Below are positions 16,822-25,241 of a DNA stretch of 64,000 nucleotides, one piece after another; position 1 is the stretch's first letter; every line of letters starts with the position of its first letter. The translations under genes were made by a program, and so were the position numbers. Location of the stretch: assembly GCA_910589195.1 (NCBI GenBank), contig CAJUTC010000008.1, positions 1 through 64,000 of the forward strand. The letters run 5' to 3'. This DNA is from an uncultured Lachnospiraceae bacterium (GTDB lineage Bacteria > Bacillota > Clostridia > Lachnospirales > Lachnospiraceae). The notes under the pieces were generated by a model. The model saw only the letters and a program-made list of their open reading frames with translations, did no database searches and was not told the DNA's origin.

Positions 16822-17349
16822 ATGAAACATTCAGGAATAATTGCGGCAGGGCTTATCTGCTTATTTGGAGCCTATCTTCTGGCCTCCTCCTTTTCCCTCT
16901 TCTCAGAGGCAGGCGCTGCCCTGGGACCGGCATTTATGCCAAGAATGCTTGGTATTATCCTGCTGGTGCTGGGGGCAGCCAACCTTGTGGAAGAGATAGG
17001 ACAGGAGAGAAGCAGGAGAAGAGGGGAAGCCGTAGCTGCTGACCAGCCGGCTGCAGAAGGGGATATTGCGGAAACGTCTGCCGGTCCGTTAAAGGGACGG
17101 GAATGGATTGCCGCTCATGTGGATGTGTTGAGCATTCCCCTGCTGTTGGCCTATGCTTACAGCATGAAGCCAGTGGGATTTTTGCTTTCCTCCATGGTTT
17201 ATCTGTTTTTACACATGCTGCTTCTGACGGTGAATAAGAAGAGGAATTATCTGCTGCTGGCAGTGCTGGCAATTATCGTGCCCTGCATCATTTATTTCTG
17301 CTTTGTGAAGCTGTTTTATCTGATGCTGCCGGTTGGTATTTTGGGATAG
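16822..17349 (+). CDS. tctB: Tripartite tricarboxylate transporter small membrane subunit (TctB)
   Basis: A 175-residue protein with about four predicted membrane helices and a charged cytoplasmic loop (about residues 55-90). This is the size and topology of TctB. It pairs with TctA to form the secondary transporter. It is placed between tctC and tctA with gaps of 13 and 5 bases, so translation is tightly linked. TctB sequences diverge widely; the call depends largely on context. Confidence 0.85.
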   Translation: MKHSGIIAAGLICLFGAYLLASSFSLFSEAGAALGPAFMPRMLGIILLVLGAANLVEEIGQERSRRRGEAVAADQPAAEGDIAETSAGPLKGREWIAAHVDVLSIPLLLAYAYSMKPVGFLLSSMVYLFLHMLLLTVNKKRNYLLLAVLAIIVPCIIYFCFVKLFYLMLPVGILG

Positions 17350-17354
17350 GGGGG

Positions 17355-18863
17355 ATGGATATGTTCGAGATGATAGGAGCCGGATTTGCATCCGTATTTG
17401 GGCTTCAGACGTTGCTGCTGATCGCAGCGGGGGTGGTGCTGGGCATTGTGTTTGGGTCGATTCCCGGCCTGAACACGGCCATGGCGGTGGCGCTGTGCCT
17501 TCCCATCACCTATACCCTCAGTGCGGTGGACGGTATTGCCATGATTATGGGCCTGTTTATCGGCGGAGCCTCAGGAGGGCTGATTTCCGCCATTCTGCTG
17601 AATATTCCTGGGACAGCGGCTTCCATTGCCACTACTTTTGACGGCTATCCCATGATGCGCAAAGGGCAGGCCGGAAAGGCACTGGGAATCGGCATCGTGT
17701 TCTCCTTTATCGGAGGTTTCTTAAGTATGCTGGCGCTGATTTTTGTAGCACCGGTGCTGTCCGATCTGGCCATTAAGTTCACTCCTATAGAATATTTTGC
17801 GGTGGCCTTCTTTTCCCTGACCCTGATGGCAACCTTGTCAGGCAAGTCTATGGTGAAGGGTCTGATCAGCGGCTTTATGGGAATGGCTATCGCCATGGTG
17901 GGGATGTCGCCCATCGATTTAACGGAACGGTACACCTTTGGAAGGATCGAGCTGATGTCCGGCTTCAGCATGATTGCTGTGCTCACTGGCGCCTTTGCCA
18001 TCTCCGAGGTATTAAAAAGCGCTAAGGAGAGTATGGGATCCGGCATTCAGAAGGAGCAGATCAGCGGATTTACTATCAAGGGCTTCGGCTTTTCCCTGAA
18101 GGAATTTGTTTCCCAGATAGGAAACTGCATCAAGTCCGCGGTGGTGGGAATTCTTATTGGAATTCTTCCGGGGATTGGCGCGGGAACAGCAAATATCGTG
18201 GCCTACACCACCGTGAAAAATACATCCAAGTATCCGGAGAAATTTGGAACCGGGATTATCGATGGAGTGGTGGCCTCAGAAACGGCCAACAATGCCAGTG
18301 TGGGTGGCGCCCTGATTCCTCTCCTGACCCTGGGGATCCCCGGAGATGTGGCCAGCGCCCTTTTAATCGGCGGACTGATGATCCATGGAATTAATCCGGG
18401 GCCCATGCTCTTTGTTACCAATGCTCCTTTAGTTTACACCATCTTTGCGGCACTATTTGTGGCAAATATCTGTATGCTGGTTTTAGAATATTTCGGTATG
18501 CGTCTTTTCGTGAAAGTGCTGGCAGTGAAAAAATATGCCCTTCTCCCTATTATCGTTATTCTCTGCAGTGTGGGGGCATTTGGTTCCGGTAACCGGGTAT
18601 TTGACTGTATCTGTCTGATGTTTTTTGGAATCTACGGCTATTTTATGTGGTGTTTGCGCTATCCCCTGGGGCCCATGATTATTGGCTTTATCCTGGGGCC
18701 CATGGCAGAAACCAATTTAAGGCGGGCAATTATGGCCGTTGACGGGAATGTGTGGGCGTTTTTCCAAAGGCCAATCGCCGTGTTCTTTTTCCTGGCGGCA
18801 ATCCTTTCCGTAGTCGTTACGATTCTCCAAAATCGAAGAGGAAAGGACAGGGAAAAAGGATGA
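17355..18863 (+). CDS. tctA: Tripartite tricarboxylate transporter large permease (TctA)
   Basis: A 502-residue membrane protein with about 12 helices. The N-terminal signature GSIPGLNTAMAVALCLP is near residue 35, and the glycine-rich GILPGIGAGTANIVAY and GIPGDVASALLIGGLMIHG are typical of the family. It transports the ligand held by TctC, with TctB, driven by ion gradient. The stop overlaps the ATG of the following NHL gene. Start at ATG 17355; a second in-frame ATG lies six bases later. Confidence 0.93.
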   Translation: MDMFEMIGAGFASVFGLQTLLLIAAGVVLGIVFGSIPGLNTAMAVALCLPITYTLSAVDGIAMIMGLFIGGASGGLISAILLNIPGTAASIATTFDGYPMMRKGQAGKALGIGIVFSFIGGFLSMLALIFVAPVLSDLAIKFTPIEYFAVAFFSLTLMATLSGKSMVKGLISGFMGMAIAMVGMSPIDLTERYTFGRIELMSGFSMIAVLTGAFAISEVLKSAKESMGSGIQKEQISGFTIKGFGFSLKEFVSQIGNCIKSAVVGILIGILPGIGAGTANIVAYTTVKNTSKYPEKFGTGIIDGVVASETANNASVGGALIPLLTLGIPGDVASALLIGGLMIHGINPGPMLFVTNAPLVYTIFAALFVANICMLVLEYFGMRLFVKVLAVKKYALLPIIVILCSVGAFGSGNRVFDCICLMFFGIYGYFMWCLRYPLGPMIIGFILGPMAETNLRRAIMAVDGNVWAFFQRPIAVFFFLAAILSVVVTILQNRRGKDREKG

Positions 18864-19822
18864 GAAATGAATTTGCTACGCCAATGCGTTCGAAAAGTGA
18901 TCCAGAAAATAAGATCCAGGGGGAGGAACTGTTTACCAGCGGCGGATTTACCTACCGTCTTCGCCTGGACTTTGCCAAATGGCCGGAAGAATTCAAAGGG
19001 TATCAGGTCTGTGGGTCCTGCTATGACGGAAACTATTTTTACGTAAGTACCCGGTGCCCGGAGTGTCCTATTGCTGTATTTGACCGGGAAGGAAGGTTTA
19101 TCAAGGCTTTGGGAGCAGATTTGCCCAGGGGAAGAATGCATGGAATATGGAAAGACCGACGGGGCAGGCTTTTGGTGGCAGATGACGGATGCCATGTGGT
19201 ACGGTGCCTGGATAAGGACGGCAGGATTCTGGATACGGTGGGACAGTTTAATTGTCCCTCGGACACAGGATTCGATTCATCGGTAAAGGGGCACCTGGCC
19301 TATCTTACAGTAACCCATCGGGGAGAGCCATTTAACAAGCCCACCAGGATGGTGGAGGGGGCGGATGGCTGCTACTATGCCTCAGACGGGTATGGAAATG
19401 CAGCGGTACATAAATTTGACGCCGATTTCCGTCTGCTGAAATCCTGGGGAAGGCCAGGAACGGGACCAGGAGAGTTTTCCATTGTGCACAGTATCCGGAC
19501 CGATTCCCGTGGACGTGTGCTGGTGTCCGACCGGGATAATGATCGGGTTCAGATCTTTGACGGGGAGGGAAACTATCAGGCCAGTTTGGAAGGTCTTCTC
19601 TATCCCTGCGACCTGGATACAGACGGAACGTATATCTATGTAGCGGAAAACGATGGGCGCATCTCCATCTTCTCTATGAACCTGGAGCTTTTAGCCCAGT
19701 TTGGGCACTCCGGATCCCAGTGGAGAGGGCACTCGATTACAGTAGATGAGGCAGGAAATATTTATCTGGGAATTCTTCACGGCAATGACAATTTTGTGAA
19801 GTTTGAAAAGGTAGTATGCTGA
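18860..19822 (+). CDS. NHL-repeat beta-propeller protein
   Basis: A 320-residue protein made of NHL-like blades, e.g. GRMHGIWKDRRGRLLVADDG, FSIVHSIRTDSRGRVLVSDR and GHSITVDEAGNIYLG. The blade number is about six. No signal peptide is seen, so it may be cytosolic. It starts at the ATGA overlap with tctA (18860); the longer open frame from 18752 is only a shadow of tctA. Related propellers bind ligands or act as lactonases or lyases. A lactonase role in this operon, opening a lactone for the aldolase or dehydrogenase, is a reasonable guess only. Confidence 0.8.
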   Translation: MRNEFATPMRSKSDPENKIQGEELFTSGGFTYRLRLDFAKWPEEFKGYQVCGSCYDGNYFYVSTRCPECPIAVFDREGRFIKALGADLPRGRMHGIWKDRRGRLLVADDGCHVVRCLDKDGRILDTVGQFNCPSDTGFDSSVKGHLAYLTVTHRGEPFNKPTRMVEGADGCYYASDGYGNAAVHKFDADFRLLKSWGRPGTGPGEFSIVHSIRTDSRGRVLVSDRDNDRVQIFDGEGNYQASLEGLLYPCDLDTDGTYIYVAENDGRISIFSMNLELLAQFGHSGSQWRGHSITVDEAGNIYLGILHGNDNFVKFEKVVC

Positions 19823-19936
19823 CAAGCTGAACTAAGTAAGAAGCAGTGGGAAATAGGATTGGAAAGAAGGAATGCAGCGTTAGAATCAGCAGGAAGCAGT
19901 ACCAGAATCAGAGCTAAACAGCGGAGGAGGAAGAAG

Positions 19937-20974
19937 ATGTCCGGTTTTCAGAGAAAGGTAGCAATAGTGGGATGTGGAAATGTGGGCGCCATGGCAGCCT
20001 GTCAGATGGTGATGGCAGGAATCTGTGATGAGCTGGTGCTCATTGATCGAAATTCGGATTTGGCCTGGGCCCAGGCAGAGGATCTTGGCCATGCCCTGGC
20101 GGTTACTGGCAGTCATGTGAAGGTGAGCCAGGGAGAATATGAGGACTGCAGGGACGCGGCAGTGGTGGTGCTTACTGCCTCTGCACCTCAGATACCGGGG
20201 AGCAGCCGTCTGGATCAGATCCATAAAACGAAGGCAGTGATGGATCATATTATTCCCTCAATTATGAACAGCGGGTTCTTTGGAATATTCCTGGTGGTGA
20301 GCAATCCGGTGGACATTATGGCAGATTATGTGCAGCATTTATCCGGCCTTCCCGCCGCTCGGGTGATCGGGTCAGGAACGATTCTGGACTCAGCCAGGCT
20401 GCGCTTTTACTTGGCCAGGCAGATGAAGCTGGACCCCCACAGTGTCCAGGCGGTATGCATAGGAGAACATGGAAATTCCCAGGTAGCGCTCTGGAGTGTG
20501 GCTTCCGCCGGAGGAAAAGCGATTGCAGATATTTTAAAGGATAACCAGAATCGTCTGGATAAGGATATGCTGCAGGAAACAGCCAGAAAGGCCAGGGAGT
20601 CCGGCAATCAGATCATGGAGAAAAAAGGTTCTACTAGCTTTGGAATTGCCGCAGTCATTGCCCAAATTGTGAAGGCAATTCTTATGGATGAGAATAAGAT
20701 CTTTCCGGTTTCTGCCCGGCTGGCGGGAAACTATGCCCAACTGGCAGGGAATGCGGCAGGTTCTTTTGATGAAACTTCGGGAAAAGAAGCCCGAGATGGC
20801 GGAGAGGCTCAGAGGGAAGGAGAAAAGGAGATTTATGCAGGGGTTCCGGCGGTGATTAACCGGGAGGGGATCCAGGAATTAGTGGAGTATCATCTCACCT
20901 GCGATGAAATAAGGGCATTTGTGCGCTCTGTGGAGGTACTGAAACAGGTAAAGAAAAAATTAGAGGAAGAGTAA
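19937..20974 (+). CDS. Lactate/malate-type 2-hydroxyacid dehydrogenase
   Basis: A 345-residue NAD-dependent oxidoreductase of the L-LDH/MDH family. It has a dinucleotide-binding GCGNVGAMAACQM, the NPVD motif, and the catalytic GEHGNSQ histidine. The specificity loop reads SAPQIPGSSRLDQ; a glutamine at the usual position 102 favours lactate-like over malate substrates. A charged insert rich in Glu/Gly/Lys (about residues 275-300) is unusual for the family. It closes the operon and may convert a 2-hydroxyacid to the 2-oxoacid that the aldolase splits. The ATG at 19937 follows GGAGGAGGAAGAAG. Confidence 0.85.
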   Translation: MSGFQRKVAIVGCGNVGAMAACQMVMAGICDELVLIDRNSDLAWAQAEDLGHALAVTGSHVKVSQGEYEDCRDAAVVVLTASAPQIPGSSRLDQIHKTKAVMDHIIPSIMNSGFFGIFLVVSNPVDIMADYVQHLSGLPAARVIGSGTILDSARLRFYLARQMKLDPHSVQAVCIGEHGNSQVALWSVASAGGKAIADILKDNQNRLDKDMLQETARKARESGNQIMEKKGSTSFGIAAVIAQIVKAILMDENKIFPVSARLAGNYAQLAGNAAGSFDETSGKEARDGGEAQREGEKEIYAGVPAVINREGIQELVEYHLTCDEIRAFVRSVEVLKQVKKKLEEE

Positions 20975-21123
20975 GATACTAAGATTGCGATAGGGGTACG
21001 GCTTACCAGTTTGCTTGGGTGAGTGGTAACCCTTTTTGCTTTTATAGGAAAGACCGCCCTATAAAGGTAAAACTTTCAGATAGTCACGGATCATGTTTGA
21101 TCTGTCAAACTTCCGTGTTTTGG

Positions 21124-21195
21124 TAAAATTTAAGAAAACTTTAATTGAGGTTCTGCACAGTTTGGATATAATGGAAAGGAAACTTGAAACACAAT
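21124..21195 (+). repeat. Duplicated promoter block, family B copy 2
   Basis: A near-copy of the 12802-12874 block. It has TTTAAGAAAAC and TTTAATTGAGG in direct repeat, -35 TTGAGG (21145-21150), 16 bases, and -10 TATAAT (21167-21172), then GGAAACTTGAAACACAAT. Here it drives the membrane protein gene at 21239. The 11-base phased TTTAA repeats suggest an OmpR/PhoB-type response regulator site. Confidence 0.6.
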
Positions 21196-21238
21196 CATGA
21201 CCGATTAATATGAAAACGATTTGGATACAAGGAGATGA

Positions 21239-22402
21239 ATGAAAAGAATGGAATTGGATCAGGAAACCATAAAAAAACTTAGAGGATTAATTCTATTTAC
21301 TGTAGTTACGGTGGTAGTGGGGATGAATTACCGCAGCGTCATAGGGGCAGCAGGGCTGTTTCTCCATATGCTGCTTCCGTTTATTTTAGGCAGCGCCATA
21401 GCTTTTATTTTAAATGTGCCCATGAGCCTGATAGAATCACATATTACCATAAAGCGAGAGGTGACTCGCCGTATGGTCAGCCTGGTTCTTACTATTGCAG
21501 GGGTTGCAGGAGTTTTGATGCTGGTTCTTTTCGTTGTGATGCCTCAGTTATTTGATACATTCCGAACGCTTCATAGAAGCATCCCCCAGTTTTTTGAAGA
21601 AGCAAGGGCTTGGGTGGAGCAAACCTTTGCCAGTCAGCCAGAGCTTTTGGCTCTGTTTGAGTCCATTCAAATTGACTGGCCGGCATTCGTTTCCCAGATT
21701 GTAGGATTTTTAAAGACAGGCGCCGGCTCGGTTCTCTCCGGTACCATTTCTGCCGCGGTTTCCATTGTGAACGGAGTAACATCTTTTGGGATAGGATTTA
21801 TTTTCGCAATCTATATCCTTCTCCAGAAGGAAACCTTAAGCGGCCAGGCGAAAAAATTTACCAGAGCGTTTCTGCCGGCTCAAGCAGCAGAAAAACTATT
21901 TCAGGTAGCAGGTCTGACAGGGCGGATATTTTCCAGCTTTTTGACAGGACAGTGTGTGGAGGCCGTAATTCTGGGGCTTATGTTTTTTATTGTTCTGTTT
22001 CTTCTCCGGCTGCCCTATGCGGTTTTGATAGGAGTGCTGATTGCATTTACTGCGTTAATTCCGATTTTTGGCGCGTTTATCGGACTTGCGGTAGGGGTGT
22101 TTTTAATGCTGATGGAAAACCCGGTGGATGCGCTGGTTTTTACGATTGTATTTTTTATTTTACAACAGATAGAAGGAAATCTGATTTATCCTCACGTGGT
22201 AGGCGGATCCGTAGGATTACCGTCAATATGGGTGCTGGTGGCAGTTACAGTCGGAGGAAGCGCCTTTGGAATTGTGGGGATGCTGGTGTTTATTCCTCTG
22301 TGTTCTGTTTTGTATGCCTTGCTTCGGGATGAGGTAAACCGGAGGCTGCAAAAAAAACATGTAATGCCCAAGCAGGATCAGAAAGAGGATTCGGACTCCT
22401 AG
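21239..22402 (+). CDS. AI-2E-family (PerM-type) membrane transporter
   Basis: A 387-residue polytopic protein of the AI-2 exporter/PerM family, with a family-typical layout: a cluster of N-terminal helices, a soluble middle (about residues 110-150), and the C-terminal GFIFAIYILLQKETL, LIPIFGAFIGLAVGVFLML and QQIEGNLIYPHVVGGSVGLP. The last is the family signature. Members export small molecules or sodium; calling this one a signal exporter would be unsupported. A GGAG site precedes the ATG at 21239. Its promoter shares sequence with the block at 12802. It stands alone. Confidence 0.9.
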   Translation: MKRMELDQETIKKLRGLILFTVVTVVVGMNYRSVIGAAGLFLHMLLPFILGSAIAFILNVPMSLIESHITIKREVTRRMVSLVLTIAGVAGVLMLVLFVVMPQLFDTFRTLHRSIPQFFEEARAWVEQTFASQPELLALFESIQIDWPAFVSQIVGFLKTGAGSVLSGTISAAVSIVNGVTSFGIGFIFAIYILLQKETLSGQAKKFTRAFLPAQAAEKLFQVAGLTGRIFSSFLTGQCVEAVILGLMFFIVLFLLRLPYAVLIGVLIAFTALIPIFGAFIGLAVGVFLMLMENPVDALVFTIVFFILQQIEGNLIYPHVVGGSVGLPSIWVLVAVTVGGSAFGIVGMLVFIPLCSVLYALLRDEVNRRLQKKHVMPKQDQKEDSDS

Positions 22403-22538
22403 TGTAATGGTGCCACATCGGCATAAAGGGAAACCTTATCGGGGTGATATCGTGAGAGGATATCCATTGACTTGGGGTTTTACATCTTTCTATAATCATT
22501 GCTAATGAGATTTATTCGACTTTGGTGCTCTATGGTCT

Positions 22539-22727
22539 GTTTCTTATATGGATGGAGCGGTCTTTATTCCTAACAAGGAACTGATGGATAAGTTTAAGGA
22601 GCTTCTTATGAGTAAGGAGTCTATGGGATATGTATACCAGCCGGCTAATGAGTCAAAGAGGATGATGACGGCAACCCGGCGTAGGGATATAAAGAAAATA
22701 ATAGAACTTGCAATCCAAGACTGCTGA
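22539..22727 (+). pseudogene. C-terminal remnant of an AAA-ATPase/PD-DExK nuclease-like gene
   Basis: In one frame the sequence reads VSYMDGAVFIPNKELMDKFK, then LLMSKESMGYVYQPANESKR and MMTATRRRDIKKIIELAIQD, ending in TGA at 22725. This resembles the C-terminal region of the abundant AAA-ATPase/DUF1703-type nuclease family in Lachnospiraceae. There is no start, ATPase domain or upstream frame, so only about 60 residues remain. The rest of the gap 22403-23062 shows two terminator-like hairpins (GGGATAA/TTATCCC near 22732 and the one at 22871) but no gene I trust. Confidence 0.45.
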
Positions 22728-22870
22728 AGTGGGATAAGACTAGATTTTATCCCGTTTTAGCCATAGCAGCTTTATCAGCATACGCAGATACCCTTTGAGA
22801 AACGTAAGGCGGGGAGAATTATTCGCTAAAAAGTATATTTGTTGTAAATGAATGATTAAGAACATTTTAA

Positions 22871-22908
22871 CGCCAGCCGTTTTATTCTCTTGCGGCTGGC
22901 GCTTTTGT
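22871..22908. terminator. Strong GC-rich hairpin terminator
   Basis: CGCCAGCCG (22871-22879) and CGGCTGGCG (22893-22901) form a perfect 9-base stem, followed by CTTTTGT on the plus strand. AT-rich sequence on the left (TTAAAATG) means it may act in both directions. Confidence 0.65.
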
Positions 22909-23062
22909 CTGTGGTATTGCCTTTCGGCCACATGCAAAGTACAACCACTGCAGAGTGGATCATTGCAGTCAGTATCGTTTAGAGCTTGATATGCTGTATC
23001 AGATTGATACACAAAACACAATCAAATCTTAAAGTTTCACAATTGATACGATTATTTTTTAA

Positions 23063-23911
23063 CTATTTAAGTATGACACACCTTATGTCTTTTAAAAGGC
23101 TCTCAGGAAGGCGCAGCCCGCCACGGCCTGTACCAATTTGGATATCTGGTTTATTTGCGCCGTGAAAGTCAGAGCCTCCGGTAGGAAGCAGGCCATAAGC
23201 TTTGGCCAATTCCAAAAGCCGCAGGCTCTGATTTTGGTTATGGGAAGAGTGGTAAACTTCCAACCCCAAAAGCCCCAGGCCTTTCAGGTAAGCGATTAAC
23301 GCTTCGTTTTCCGCCCAGCTAAATTTGTATTGCATAATATGGGCCAGCGAAGGGAACGCATGGTTTTTGGTAAGGATTTCCATAATGTGCTCCGGTGTGA
23401 CTGTTTCTTTCCGGATGCAGTAGCGTCCTCCATATGATAAGTACCGTTTAAATGCCTGATCAAGGGAAGAGGCATATCCCTTTTTTACCAGAATTCTCGC
23501 AAAATGTGCCCGGGTAATTACCGTATCCGGATTTCCTTCCTGCAAATCTTCTCTTGTAATGGATATTCCGTCGGCCTGAAAACGGCGCAGCATTTCTTCA
23601 TTGCGCTTTTGCCGGATATCCAAAAGGGATTGCAGTTCCAAGAGAAATTCTGGGTCGTTTTCGTTGATGAAAAGCCCTAAAATGTGAATTTCCGTTCCCT
23701 GATATACGCAGGAAAATTCAATTCCTGGAATCAGTTCAATTTCCAGATTATCGGCTGCCTGTTTTGCCTCTTTTAGTCCGGCGGTTGTATCGTGATCAGT
23801 TAAAGCAATAGCCGAAAGGTTTTGCCTGGCAGCTAAGGTTACCACCTGTGACGGAGTCAAAGTCCCGTCAGACGCATTAGAATGAACGTGCAGATCAACA
23901 TATCTCATCAT
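23063..23911 (-). CDS. PHP-domain phosphoesterase
   Basis: A 282-residue enzyme of the PHP family. It shows the metal motifs DLHVHSNASDGTLTP near residue 5, ALTDHDTTAG near 36, GIEFS near 63 and SDFHG near 250, plus SLAHI-like (FPSLAH) near 190. The closest role is that of the RNase AM/YciV-type 3',5'-nucleoside bisphosphate and RNA 5' phosphatase, but phosphoesterase of unknown substrate is the safer call. It is monocistronic, with GGGAGGTTA before the start. Confidence 0.85.
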   Translation of the reverse strand: MMRYVDLHVHSNASDGTLTPSQVVTLAARQNLSAIALTDHDTTAGLKEAKQAADNLEIELIPGIEFSCVYQGTEIHILGLFINENDPEFLLELQSLLDIRQKRNEEMLRRFQADGISITREDLQEGNPDTVITRAHFARILVKKGYASSLDQAFKRYLSYGGRYCIRKETVTPEHIMEILTKNHAFPSLAHIMQYKFSWAENEALIAYLKGLGLLGLEVYHSSHNQNQSLRLLELAKAYGLLPTGGSDFHGANKPDIQIGTGRGGLRLPESLLKDIRCVILK

Positions 23912-23984
23912 TAACCTCCCAAGTCAAACGTATTTACTTTACATCTCCCAGATTTTAAAGGAAACCCCTTTCATTCATAGCGGC

Positions 23985-24108
23985 GCCCCGGCGGGGCATG
24001 GGGGTTTACTATAAAAGTCCAGCCGCCCAATAGGCGGTCTAAGTTCAGGTATTCCAAATGCGCCCGCCGGATTTTTATGGGTGGTGGTGCATCCGCATCC
24101 GGGCGCAT
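23985..24108. other. GC-rich three-hairpin intergenic element, candidate structured RNA
   Basis: Three stems occur in 124 bases: GCCCC/GGGGC (23985-23997), CCGCC/GGCGG around CAATA (24023-24037), and ATGCGCCCG (24058-24066) with CGGGCGCAT (24100-24108). The last is perfect and encloses GGGTGGTGGTGC. The flanks are AT-rich and the base composition stands out. On the plus strand the third stem is followed by AGTTTTACTTTTT, terminator-like; on the minus strand the element lies upstream of the PHP gene as a possible leader. I recognise no riboswitch or sRNA family. The rest of 23912-24475 holds only the IclR promoter. Confidence 0.4.
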
Positions 24109-24387
24109 GAAGTTTTACTTTTTCATCATATCACAATTGAAATAAAACATACAGTCAAAAGACAAAGATACTAAAACACTGTCCCATCTTTTGGCGAATC
24201 AGCAGCAAAACTAGTGGCAAATCATGCCTAGTGTGGTGCATGGGTTATATCAGGTGAAACTCCCAAGAATCAATTTGCATTAGGAAGGAAGTTTGCCTGA
24301 ATATCATGCAGACACGACACAAGTTTTGTTGCTTTTTGATTTTTTCTATACCGAAAAAATTTTTTGTTAAAAATGTAAAAAAAACAC

Positions 24388-24450
24388 TTGCAATTTGAAA
24401 ATTTATGACTATAATATCAGTGTGAAACAGGTGTCCCGTAAAATGGGACA
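24388..24450 (+). promoter_or_regulatory. Promoter and TGTCCC palindrome of the IclR-led operon
   Basis: TTGCAA (24388-24393), 16 bases, and TATAAT (24410-24415) make a good promoter. A perfect inverted repeat TGTCCC/GGGACA (24432-24450, 7-base spacer) lies just downstream of the expected start, the placement of a repressor operator. IclR-family regulators bind short palindromes, so autoregulation is likely. Confidence 0.65.
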
Positions 24451-24475
24451 GCACAGAAAAGGAGCGTAAAACATT

Positions 24476-25204
24476 ATGATAGAGAAAGCATTTAAAATCC
24501 TTGAAGCAATCACACAGACACGGGGGAATAACAGCTTGAACATTATCTGCGATAAGGTAGATATACCAAGAAGCACAGTCCACAGGATTTTAACAACGAT
24601 GAAGGAATGTGAAATGGTTGACTATGATCCAGACAAAGGATACCTGTTGTCCGGAAAGCTGATCCGCATGTGCCTGGCAGGATTGGGAGATCGGGATTTC
24701 CTGGATGTGGCCATACCAGTGGCTCAGGAATTAAATTCCCATATAAGGGAAACAATTTCCATTAATGTATTGGTAGGGTATGAGCGTACTTGCGTATACC
24801 GGGTTGAAGGCAATATGGAGATTATCCGCAATGTGAAAATCGGCACCCATAATCCACTATTTATCGGATCCACAGGAAAGGTACTGGCATCCGGCCTTTC
24901 CGGGAAACGGTATGAGGAAGCCCAGGATTACAGCATTGCCCAGGGAAAGATTAACCCGGAAAATCTGGAGAAAATTAATGCTGTAATTAAAAAATGCAGG
25001 GAAAATGGATATGCTATCAGCGTACAGGAACGGTACGACGGCTGCTGGTCCATGGCAGTACCGGTGATGAATCCGATTACACAGGAGATGCTTGGGACTC
25101 TATCAATCAGTTCCGTGTTAGAACGTTATACAAAAGAGAATGCAGAATGGTATTTGAAACTGTTAAAGGAATCCGCAAGGAAGATTCAGCTTCGCTTATT
25201 TTAA
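24476..25204 (+). CDS. IclR-family transcriptional regulator
   Basis: A 242-residue regulator. The N-terminal winged helix reads LNIICDKVDIPRSTVHRILT (about residues 22-41) and the C-terminal effector domain includes IGSTGKVLASGL and ISVQERYDGCWSMAVPVMNP. IclR proteins sense small carboxylates or aromatic acids and commonly control catabolic operons beside them. It is the first gene of the large cluster ending at 36607, 37 bases before the binding-protein gene, so it probably regulates the whole operon through the palindrome at 24432-24450. Confidence 0.93.
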   Translation: MIEKAFKILEAITQTRGNNSLNIICDKVDIPRSTVHRILTTMKECEMVDYDPDKGYLLSGKLIRMCLAGLGDRDFLDVAIPVAQELNSHIRETISINVLVGYERTCVYRVEGNMEIIRNVKIGTHNPLFIGSTGKVLASGLSGKRYEEAQDYSIAQGKINPENLEKINAVIKKCRENGYAISVQERYDGCWSMAVPVMNPITQEMLGTLSISSVLERYTKENAEWYLKLLKESARKIQLRLF

Positions 25205-25241
25205 AATGTGAAAAAGCGGAGGCAAGGAAAGGAGAAGAAAC

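Noticed and set aside
18752..18859. Upstream extension of the NHL protein reading
   Set aside because: It overlaps the tctA coding end in another frame. The ATGA overlap at 18860 has normal operon spacing.
22740..23021. 93-residue minus-strand open frame
   Set aside because: It crosses the strong GC-rich hairpin at 22871-22901 and has no ribosome binding site or recognisable domain.
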